In this document: piece after piece, positions 8,817-16,408 of the stretch
How the letters are laid out: each line of letters starts with the position of its first letter
Position numbering within the stretch: the stretch's first letter is position 1
NCBI RefSeq assembly: GCF_014855495.1
Contig: NZ_JACYFJ010000005.1
Span: forward strand, 186,001-250,000
DNA from: Euzebyella saccharophila
GTDB lineage: Bacteria > Bacteroidota > Bacteroidia > Flavobacteriales > Flavobacteriaceae
Direction: 5' to 3'
DNA length: 64,000 nt
Notes under the pieces: model-generated
Databases searched by the model: none
The model's input: only the letters and a program-made list of their open reading frames with translations
What the model was told of the DNA's origin: nothing
Translations under genes and position numbers: made by a program

Positions 8817-11800
8817 TTAATTTTCCAAAAGTTCTGTAAGCGTTTTTTCAACGTATTGCGCATAGGCTTCTATGTTAGGGTATTCAAATACCTTATTTAA
8901 GGGGAAGTTGCTCTCTATTTCCTCATTGAGTCTCGCGGTCACTCTAATAGCCGCCAATGAATGACCTCCCAAAGCGATAAAATCATCGTGTATACCCACT
9001 TTATCCAATTTTAACACCTCTTTCCAAATACCCTCCAGAAGCTCCTCAATTTCATTTCTAGGGGCTTCATACGGGGTATCCAGCTCTATTTGTACGCTTG
9101 TTAGCTGTTGTAGCGTCTTTTTGTCTACCTTTCCGTTTTTGGTAAGTGGTAGTTCATTCAATTGTTTAAATTGGGAGGGGACCATGTAGGAGGGAAGTCG
9201 TTCCCTCAACACTGTTTGTATTTGTTTTACCGACACCCCAGTATTTCCCGTAAAATAGGCAACTAACCTGTCACTATTGGCCACGGCTTCGTTATCTTTG
9301 GAGTAACCAATTTCAGACATGATTCTCTTTACCTCGGTTTCGTCAATTACCTCGTTTATTTCATCCAAGGTTTCCTCTCGGGTTTTATGCCCCAAGCGAA
9401 CGTCCCAACTGTATGGGAAGGAGTAATTGCTGTACCCCAATTCTTTTTTATGCACATAGATTCCCACTTGGTTGATCAAGCAATTGGTTGATCTGCCCGT
9501 ATCCGTAGGTCGTACCCAACCTACTTCGTCTTTAAGATATTGCAGCATTTCATCCAAGCTCACATCGCTATACCTATAAAAATCTACATACTGTACTTTT
9601 TCAAAAACGCTTTCATCATCAAACATAGAAGTATCCAACAGCTTCTTTACCGCATCGTTTTCTTGATGGTATAATTTTCTGGCATCTAAAATGGTCTGGT
9701 CAATTTTTTCCGTATTGAGATGGTCATCCCAAAAAAGTTCTTCCGTAAGACGGGTTTCAAAAAACTGTCCCCTGCTTAATCCAGTAACTATAAATGGAAT
9801 TTTCTTCTCTAGGGCAATGGAGGTACTTAGGGTATAAATGGTCTTGAAACAGCCGTTACAAACATTCTGGTGTCTATGGAGGCTATCCACAAAAATTTCG
9901 TTCATGTGAGGTGTTTCACCATATACATGGTCTACGCCTAAATTCTGCACAATCTTATCAATATTGGCTTTTGCCTGTTCGGATATGTAACCATTATCCA
10001 TGGTAAACGCCAATACTTTTAACCCCATATTTACAAGTCTGGCCAAAACGTACGTACTGTCCTTTCCACCACTTAAAAGGGAAATACAATCGTAATTAGG
10101 GTTTTCTTCTCTTTTGGAGGTTAAAAGTTGTACTAGGGCATCGTCGTTCTTGAAATACCGATGCGCTTTTTCTTCGTAGGACTCAAAGGCCCTGCACAGA
10201 TGGCAAACACCTAATTCATCAAAATCCGTATTTGGATAATTGGAAGGCAAACCACATTTCACACAATTTGTGGTTTCTGCTTGATTAGGCGGTTTGTTGC
10301 CGGAAACTACCACAACAGAGCAACTTTCAATTCCCTCAATATTTAGTAATTGTGCCTCTATTTCAGAAAGTTCTATTCTATGTCCCCGGAGTTTGATCTG
10401 ATCATCTATCCTGCCTAAAAACTCCAATTCCTTATCAGCATTCCTACGTGCCAAATCCCCAGTCTTGTATATTTTGGTTTGTGGTCGGTAGGGGTTTTCC
10501 AAGAATTTCTCGGCTGTCAATTCATGTTCACCCATGTAGCCTTCGGCCAGACCTTTTCCGGAAAGGTAAAGTTCTCCTTGAACCCCATTGGGAACCAGAT
10601 TCATATGCCGGTCGAGAATATAGACTTGCGTGTTATCGATAGGTTTGCCAATGGGTACCGACGTTTGGTGGTGCCTAGTTTCATCAAACTCGCTGTAAAT
10701 ACATCCTACGGTAGCTTCCGTGGGGCCATATTCATTAAAAATGCGAAGTTGAGGATGAAATTGTTTCTTTACCTTTTTTGCCAATACCGTCTTTAAGTCT
10801 TCTCCGCCCAATATCATGATGTCAATCTTTGAGTTGCTCATGTCTCTGTCCGAAATGAGCGCTAAGTGGCTTGGAGTGAGTTTTATAGTGTTTACCAAAT
10901 TATCCGTAACTACGTCCAAAAGAGAGGTGTCCGGACCGCTCTCTTTTTCAGGGTATATGATCATTTTACCTCCGGATATCAGAGGGAGGAAAAGGGAGGT
11001 AATCGTTAAATCAAAGCCTATGGATGTGAATAAGGGAAATATACTTTTATCATCTATTTCATAGGTCTTTTTTGCCCAATTTAGGTAATTATTTAAAGCT
11101 CCATTGGAAATTGCTACTCCCTTTGGGTTACCCGTACTTCCTGAAGTAAATAAAATATAACTTAGTTGATTATCAGAAGGGATTTTAAATTTGAAGTCTT
11201 CTTGTTGAGGCTTTGACCAATGGAATAAATTCAGGTTGGTAAACGCTATTTCTAAAGGAAGTTCTTTTTGGCTCAAAATGTATGAGCAATTGGCCTTGTG
11301 TACGATATATTTTACTCTTTCCAAAGGTTGGTCTGTAGCAATGGGTACAAATACCGCCCCAATCTTTAAAATGGACAAAACACTTATCACATAATCCGTA
11401 CTTCGTTGTAAATTCAGCCCAACATTATCTCCTTCTCGTATCCCTTTTGAAAGCAAATGACTGGCAAGAACATCTACTTTTTGGTATAGATTTCCATAAG
11501 TAAGTGTCTCCGCCCTACTTTGCAGGGCAATGGAATTTGGATTTTTTTCAGCTTGAAGCTTAAATTCTTCATATACTGTCCTTGTTTTTGAACTTTCTTC
11601 TTGGGAAAAATTGCTTTCATCTGAAAAAGTGGGTTTAACCAAGGGTATACTGTCTATTTCGGATTGTAAATTCTCTAAAAAAGCATCTAATAGAAGAAGA
11701 AAATGCTGGGGTACCTCTTTTCTTTTTTCTTCATTGAAAACAGAGTTGTTTAAGTCAAATGCAATGTTGTAATCACCATCGCCCTCAAAGTCAAAAATGT

Positions 11801-12938
11801 GGCACCGTATATCGTGAGATGCGTCTATATGCCCATTGTGAATCCATTTAACCTTAGTAGGCATGCCGTTAAAATCAGGAAATTCGGCATTTATAAAATT
11901 CAGTACCGCGGTTATCTGATGGTCCTTTACATTGCCCACCATACCGGGAGAGACATTTCTTAAAAAATTATTGCTTTCAATTTTTACTTTTTGAAATAGG
12001 GATTGAAAACTTTCCTGTTCGGCTATATTAAAATAGGAAGGAAGGACTTCTACAAAAAGCCCGGGCATTTTACTAAATTTTGGTTCATTCCTATTATGAG
12101 AAGGGGAGCCAATGACAATTTTATCGCTGCCAGTTACCCTGTTGATAAAGCTTGCATAAACAGTCATAAAAATGTTGTACAAAGTCAGACTTTGAGTCCA
12201 ACCTCTAACTTGGGGCAATTGACTAAGCTTTTTAAGCTTTTCTAAACGTTCTGGCCCTAAGTTTACGAGTATACGTTCAGCGGCGGTAGTATTAGGCTTT
12301 TTCTTCTCACCATAGAATTTTGCCTCATCAACAATTTGCGCTGACTTTTCTTTCCAATAGGTAGCCTGTTCATCAAAATCTTCCCTGAGAACGGCTTCGT
12401 TTTCAAACGAAACGTAATCTAAATAATTACCTAAAACATTTTGGTCATCTTCTTCTTCGACCATTAAATTTGTATACAAAACGTTCAATCTCTGATAAAG
12501 TACTTGATAGGAAATGGCGTCTGTTACGAGGTGGTGAAATTTTAATAACCAAATTGAGCTATTTTGTTTTTGTAAAAGAAGAGCATCAAACACTCGGTGT
12601 TCAATATTTATGGGCTCCAAAGTCTTTTCGTTAATCTGCTTTTCTACTGCCTTTTCCGATACGCCCGTTACATTAAAAATGGGCAATTCAAAATTTTTAA
12701 AGCTCGATTTTTTCTGATAAGGCTCTCCTTGATCTTCTCCAAAAGTTATGTTGAAGACATCCGTTTCGGAAACAAGCTTGGCAAATGCTCTTTTAAAAAC
12801 AGTTGTGTTGAGAGAACCTATAATTTCAAAAGTATAGACAATATTATGTGTTGGAATATCCGGCTGAAGTTTTTGACTTGCCCAGATAGAAAGTTGACTT
12901 TGGGTCAATGGTAATTTTGTTTTGCTTTGATCTTGCAT
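8817..12938 (-). CDS. NRPS module C-A-T whose A domain is interrupted by a PP-loop ATPase domain
   Basis: 1373 residues. Condensation domain ~1-430 (HHLVTDA, His135/136 and Asp140). Adenylation core ~455-865: A3 YILFTSGSTGNPKG, A5 NEYGPTEATVG, A7 YKTGDLARR, A8 GRIDDQIKLRGHRIELSEIE. At ~885-1220 a complete PP-loop domain is inserted: Cys pairs at 892/895 and 912/915 (zinc-ribbon-like), SGGKDS at 956-961, CNGC at 1027-1030, Cys1153. The A domain then resumes with A10 (LPLTKNGKVDKK), followed by a T domain (LGGHSLAAIR, ~1324). Hand alignment to GrsA gives specificity residues D-L-T-K-I-G-E-V-G-K, very close to the published Asn code. So Asn loading with side-chain or backbone modification by the inserted domain is inferred. 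The insert resembles N-acetyl-sugar amidotransferases and TtuA/Ncs6 thiolases; no glutaminase partner is nearby. Confidence 0.9.
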   Translation of the reverse strand: MQDQSKTKLPLTQSQLSIWASQKLQPDIPTHNIVYTFEIIGSLNTTVFKRAFAKLVSETDVFNITFGEDQGEPYQKKSSFKNFELPIFNVTGVSEKAVEKQINEKTLEPINIEHRVFDALLLQKQNSSIWLLKFHHLVTDAISYQVLYQRLNVLYTNLMVEEEDDQNVLGNYLDYVSFENEAVLREDFDEQATYWKEKSAQIVDEAKFYGEKKKPNTTAAERILVNLGPERLEKLKKLSQLPQVRGWTQSLTLYNIFMTVYASFINRVTGSDKIVIGSPSHNRNEPKFSKMPGLFVEVLPSYFNIAEQESFQSLFQKVKIESNNFLRNVSPGMVGNVKDHQITAVLNFINAEFPDFNGMPTKVKWIHNGHIDASHDIRCHIFDFEGDGDYNIAFDLNNSVFNEEKRKEVPQHFLLLLDAFLENLQSEIDSIPLVKPTFSDESNFSQEESSKTRTVYEEFKLQAEKNPNSIALQSRAETLTYGNLYQKVDVLASHLLSKGIREGDNVGLNLQRSTDYVISVLSILKIGAVFVPIATDQPLERVKYIVHKANCSYILSQKELPLEIAFTNLNLFHWSKPQQEDFKFKIPSDNQLSYILFTSGSTGNPKGVAISNGALNNYLNWAKKTYEIDDKSIFPLFTSIGFDLTITSLFLPLISGGKMIIYPEKESGPDTSLLDVVTDNLVNTIKLTPSHLALISDRDMSNSKIDIMILGGEDLKTVLAKKVKKQFHPQLRIFNEYGPTEATVGCIYSEFDETRHHQTSVPIGKPIDNTQVYILDRHMNLVPNGVQGELYLSGKGLAEGYMGEHELTAEKFLENPYRPQTKIYKTGDLARRNADKELEFLGRIDDQIKLRGHRIELSEIEAQLLNIEGIESCSVVVVSGNKPPNQAETTNCVKCGLPSNYPNTDFDELGVCHLCRAFESYEEKAHRYFKNDDALVQLLTSKREENPNYDCISLLSGGKDSTYVLARLVNMGLKVLAFTMDNGYISEQAKANIDKIVQNLGVDHVYGETPHMNEIFVDSLHRHQNVCNGCFKTIYTLSTSIALEKKIPFIVTGLSRGQFFETRLTEELFWDDHLNTEKIDQTILDARKLYHQENDAVKKLLDTSMFDDESVFEKVQYVDFYRYSDVSLDEMLQYLKDEVGWVRPTDTGRSTNCLINQVGIYVHKKELGYSNYSFPYSWDVRLGHKTREETLDEINEVIDETEVKRIMSEIGYSKDNEAVANSDRLVAYFTGNTGVSVKQIQTVLRERLPSYMVPSQFKQLNELPLTKNGKVDKKTLQQLTSVQIELDTPYEAPRNEIEELLEGIWKEVLKLDKVGIHDDFIALGGHSLAAIRVTARLNEEIESNFPLNKVFEYPNIEAYAQYVEKTLTELLEN

Positions 12939-12952
12939 GGGGGAGGAAGATA

Positions 12953-13192
12953 TCAGGTTGTTGATTGGTTTGCCAAATACTCGAGAATATGATCAATGGT
13001 CATAAAATTTTCGAGGGTCAGATCTTCGGGAGGAATCTTTATTTGAGCCTCTTTTTCTACGAACGCCACCAATTTCATCATTCCAAGAGAATCTATTAAT
13101 CCGTCGGCTAGCAAATCATCGTCAGCATGAATTGTATCTATTTTCTGTTTCGCAATATGGTGGATTATATAATTGGAAATTTTATCTTTCAT
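12953..13192 (-). CDS. Stand-alone acyl/peptidyl carrier protein
   Basis: A 79-residue four-helix carrier protein. The phosphopantetheine attachment serine is Ser35 in DGLIDSLGMMKLV, followed by the usual helix II/III pattern (FVEKEAQIKIPPEDLTLENF). Its start overlaps the stop of the upstream stand-alone adenylation enzyme by 4 bp, and its stop lies 14 bp before the C-A-T synthetase, so the three are translationally linked. Activation by the Sfp enzyme at 20748-21449 and loading by the adjacent adenylation enzyme are inferred from this arrangement, which is the standard stand-alone A plus carrier pair. Confidence 0.9.
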   Translation of the reverse strand: MKDKISNYIIHHIAKQKIDTIHADDDLLADGLIDSLGMMKLVAFVEKEAQIKIPPEDLTLENFMTIDHILEYLANQSTT

Positions 13193-14790
13193 GTTTGTGG
13201 CTGGTCTATTAAATTGGCAATTTGTCTACGATCAATTTTTCCGGAACTGGTTCTTGGAAAATCTTTCATTATTGTTATACTCTCAGGGAGGGCATACGAG
13301 GGTAAAAATTGGCTACAGAATTCTTGAAGTGCATCCACTTGTAAGGATTTACCGTGTTTTAAAAGAATACTGGCTTGTAATTTTTGAGTCTCTTCCGTGT
13401 CCTTTAGTGCTATTACCGCGGCTTCTTCCACCAGGGGATGTTGTGATAGAATATTTTCAACTTCATCCAATTCTACGCGATAGCCTCTTAGCTTTATTTG
13501 GCGGTCGTTTCTACCTAAAAAGAGTAGTTCATTGGATTCATTTAATTTTACTAAATCCCCTGTTTTATAATACGTATGTTGATAACCTTGGGCAATATTA
13601 ACTTGGTAAAAGCATTTTTTGGTCATTTCGGGGTTGTTCCAATAGCCTTGCATTAGGGTTGCGGAACGTATGGCCAGTTCGCCTTCTTCGCCATGTGCCA
13701 CTTCTTCGCCTTGAGAATTTAAGATTTTAAACTCGGTGTTGGCCCACGTCTTTCCGATGGGTATGTTGATATGGGCTTCGGGAATTTCTTCTAATGGATA
13801 ATAGGTGCATAGAATAAGTTCGGCCGGGCCATATAAATTACAGTACCTAGCTTGGGGTAAGGTTTCCATTAGGGCTTTTAGATGCTTGGGAGTAAAAACC
13901 TCTCCTGCGAAGAAAATCCATCGTAAATGGGAAAAATCGTGTTTCGTAAGCGTATTACTTTTAAGCAGTTGTATGAGCATTAAGGGTACTGAGTACCAAA
14001 CACTTATTTTTTCTTGAGCAATCAATACACTTAAACTGGCAGGCATTTTTAAATAGGCCTCGGGGATTATCACGGTTTTAGCCCGTACTAACGGAGCCAC
14101 AAAGTAACCGAAGGTAGAGGGGTCAAAATGCAGTGGAGCTGGATTGCCGAAAATATCATCTTCATGAAAGTCAAAAGTGTCCGCCACAATTTTAGCTAAA
14201 CTCAAGGCACTATAATGGGTGTGCATAATTCCTTTTGGAGCACCTGTAGACCCGGAAGTATAAAGTATAAACGCCAAATCGCTTTCCAAAATTTCCAATA
14301 GGGGCTTGCTATAGTTTTCCTCATGGATGGTTTCCCAAGCTATAGATGTACCATTAGAAATCGTTTCCGGTCCGATGATAAGCTGCACTTGGGAGGTCTC
14401 CTTTAATACACCTTCTGTCCTATTTTTTAGATTAGGTATAGTAACCAGGGTTTTTATGTTGCAATCCTCCATAATTGCAGCCGTTCTATGGGTAGGTGCA
14501 AAAGGGTCTAATGGAACATAGGCCGCACCTGATTTAAGAATGCCATAAACAGCTATTACAGATTCTAAGCAGCGAGGCATAAAAATTCCTATTCGATCCC
14601 CTTTTGAATGTCCATTATTTAATAGAAAATGAGCAAGTTGATTGGCTTGGTGGTCCAATTCTTGGTAAGTAATGACCTTTTTTAGACAACTAAAAGCAAC
14701 ACGGTCCGGGAGGGATATTGCTACACTTTCAATTATATGTTGTAAGTTGTATAACAAGATAGGAACTTGGTTGATGATTAAAATTAACAA
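13189..14790 (-). CDS. Stand-alone amino-acid adenylation enzyme (probable prolyl- or related aminoacyl-carrier ligase)
   Basis: A 533-residue AMP-binding enzyme with all core motifs: FILYTSGSTGAPKG (A3), NLYGPAELILC (A5), YYKTGDLVKL (A7), GRNDRQIKLRGYRVELDE (A8) and FPRTSSGKIDRR (A10). There is no C, T or TE domain. Hand-read specificity residues are D-P-F-Y-F-A-L-L-C-K, resembling the D-L-F-Y-L-A-L-V-C-K pattern I recall for stand-alone proline enzymes such as PltF. It overlaps the carrier gene by 4 bp. No acyl-CoA dehydrogenase is present, so pyrrole formation is not supported. The start used is a TTG; a second TTG at 14757 is equally plausible. It is the first gene of the minus arm. Confidence 0.85.
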   Translation of the reverse strand: MLILIINQVPILLYNLQHIIESVAISLPDRVAFSCLKKVITYQELDHQANQLAHFLLNNGHSKGDRIGIFMPRCLESVIAVYGILKSGAAYVPLDPFAPTHRTAAIMEDCNIKTLVTIPNLKNRTEGVLKETSQVQLIIGPETISNGTSIAWETIHEENYSKPLLEILESDLAFILYTSGSTGAPKGIMHTHYSALSLAKIVADTFDFHEDDIFGNPAPLHFDPSTFGYFVAPLVRAKTVIIPEAYLKMPASLSVLIAQEKISVWYSVPLMLIQLLKSNTLTKHDFSHLRWIFFAGEVFTPKHLKALMETLPQARYCNLYGPAELILCTYYPLEEIPEAHINIPIGKTWANTEFKILNSQGEEVAHGEEGELAIRSATLMQGYWNNPEMTKKCFYQVNIAQGYQHTYYKTGDLVKLNESNELLFLGRNDRQIKLRGYRVELDEVENILSQHPLVEEAAVIALKDTEETQKLQASILLKHGKSLQVDALQEFCSQFLPSYALPESITIMKDFPRTSSGKIDRRQIANLIDQPQT

Positions 14791-15143
14791 ACCAAAATAC
14801 TCCTCCTGATAAAAAGGTGTATTTTCTTAATTCATAGCTTGGTAAAGGTAGGTTTTGGATTTTAAGAATTCAAACAAAAGTTGGATTGCTAATCCGAATT
14901 TTGGGGTCGATAATCGAAAAAAAGCTACTTTGATATACTTTCTTTTAAAATATTGGCAATATTTATCAACCAAACCAACAGATTAGTATAGTGTTTTTTT
15001 AAAAATGCTCATTTTAGGAAACTCAAATGTACTATTGCACTTAAATTTTGTCTGCGCTACAATGGATATTTTATCGCCTTGATCCATTTTTCGAACCCGG
15101 GCATTATTTTGCAACAATAAAAATCTGTACCTTTTTACACGTT
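14791..15143. promoter_or_regulatory. Divergent control region of the peptide cluster
   Basis: This gene-free stretch separates the two divergent arms and must hold both promoters. It is AT-rich. Its clearest structure is the palindrome listed separately at 14948-14964. I could not find a TTG-N19-TAnnTTTG promoter with full spacing on either strand, nor a riboswitch. An ATG at 15048 is in frame with the permease gene, but the signal peptide starts at the ATG at 15144. Confidence 0.5.
14948..14964. promoter_or_regulatory. 17-bp palindrome, candidate operator
   Basis: AAATATTG-G-CAATATTT is a perfect 8-bp inverted repeat around one base, centred in the divergent region between the two arms of the cluster. 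Symmetry and position fit a dimeric repressor or activator site. No regulator gene is encoded inside the cluster, so the binding protein is unknown. Confidence 0.45.
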
Positions 15144-16385
15144 ATGAAAAAACTGTTACCATTACTTGTTGCTTTCCTTTTACTACCTACCTTAATTTAT
15201 GCCCACCAACCCAAACAGAGCCTTATTTATTTAAGAATCTATGAGGAAACTGGAATTGAAGGTCGCGTTGAGGTAAATGCGAACGAACTTATGTCGGTCT
15301 TTAAATTGGATGTAGGTCTGGGTCCCAGTATTGAAGATGTGCGTCCTTACCAAAAGAAAATTGAAGAATACCTACTGAACCATTTGCAGTTTTCCTCTAC
15401 CGAAATAGGAGCTTACAAAATTGTTTTCACGGGTGAGCTTTCTAAACTTGATACCAGTTTTGGAGACTTTATCAATTTTCATTTTAGGTTGGAACCGGCA
15501 AAAAATATTCCTGATGACCTAATGGTGGAATATACCGCGTTTATGGAAGAAGACCCTTCGCATCAAGGGTTGATTGCCATGGAATACAATTGGAAAGCCG
15601 GTTTGATTAATAATGAGTCCATTGTAGCTCTCTACCTAACTAAGGATGAACCTAAGGGAACCATTGACCTTACAGAAACATCGCTGTGGAAGGGATTTGT
15701 AGCTATGGTAGAACAGGGAATTTGGCATATTTGGATAGGTATGGACCATATTCTTTTCCTTTTGGCCTTAATTTTACCGTCCGTTGTACGAAGAAGAAAG
15801 GAGCCCTTGGGGGAAGCGTCTCCTAAATTCAACATATTTGGGTGGGAGCCGGTGTTGGAATTCAAGCCGGCCTTTATGTATATTCTAAAGATTGTTACCT
15901 TTTTTACCCTTGCACATACCATTACTTTAAGTTTGGCATCTTTGGGTATTATAGAATTACCGTCTAGGGTGGTAGAGTCTATTATTGCATTCTCCGTAGG
16001 TTTGGCCGCTCTGCATAATATCAAGCCTATTTTTAAAGGTAAGGATTGGGTAATTGCCTTTATATTTGGTCTGTTCCATGGTTTCGGATTTGCCAGTGTT
16101 TTAGGGGATTTAGGATTTAAGGGGGAATATCTTTCCTTATCCTTAGTAGGTTTTAATGTAGGGGTAGAGATTGGTCAAATAGTGATCATAGCTTTGATTT
16201 TTCCAATTCTATATTTTATCCGTAAGCGAAAAATATATCCAAAATTATTGGTAGGCCTATCGGCACTTCTCATTTTGGTATCTGCCTATTGGTTTATAGA
16301 AAGAGCCTTTGATGTGGATTTGCCTTTGGATGAAATCGTTAATCGCAATTTGTACCCCATCGCCAGGTTCATTGGTTTGTTGTAA
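15144..16385 (+). CDS. HupE/UreJ-family membrane protein (putative metal permease) in the peptide operon
   Basis: 413 residues from ATG 15144, the start chosen because it gives a clean signal peptide (MKKLLPLLVAFLLLPTLIYA); an upstream in-frame ATG at 15048 would bury it. A ~165-residue extracytoplasmic domain is followed by about seven membrane segments with intramembrane His/Asp: WHIWIGMDHILF (His195, Asp201, His202), LAHTITL (His258), ALHNIKP (His291) and GLFHGFGFASVLG (His312). The HupE/UreJ family is linked to nickel and cobalt handling. It lies 23 bp before the first plus-arm synthetase gene and is therefore cotranscribed with peptide biosynthesis. Transport of metal, or of the metal-peptide complex, across the inner membrane is an inference. 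Confidence 0.8.
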   Translation: MKKLLPLLVAFLLLPTLIYAHQPKQSLIYLRIYEETGIEGRVEVNANELMSVFKLDVGLGPSIEDVRPYQKKIEEYLLNHLQFSSTEIGAYKIVFTGELSKLDTSFGDFINFHFRLEPAKNIPDDLMVEYTAFMEEDPSHQGLIAMEYNWKAGLINNESIVALYLTKDEPKGTIDLTETSLWKGFVAMVEQGIWHIWIGMDHILFLLALILPSVVRRRKEPLGEASPKFNIFGWEPVLEFKPAFMYILKIVTFFTLAHTITLSLASLGIIELPSRVVESIIAFSVGLAALHNIKPIFKGKDWVIAFIFGLFHGFGFASVLGDLGFKGEYLSLSLVGFNVGVEIGQIVIIALIFPILYFIRKRKIYPKLLVGLSALLILVSAYWFIERAFDVDLPLDEIVNRNLYPIARFIGLL

Positions 16386-16408
16386 CTTCAAACAAAACGA
16401 TCTCTTAA

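Noticed and set aside
13173-13601. 142-residue open frame antisense to the stand-alone adenylation gene
   Set aside because: It overlaps the A10 and C-terminal coding region of the real gene and shows only low-complexity hydrophobic residues.
13189-14790. Pyrrole-2-carboxyl starter pathway (proline A enzyme plus carrier)
   Set aside because: This needs an acyl-CoA-dehydrogenase-like prolyl oxidase, and none is encoded in the cluster or window.
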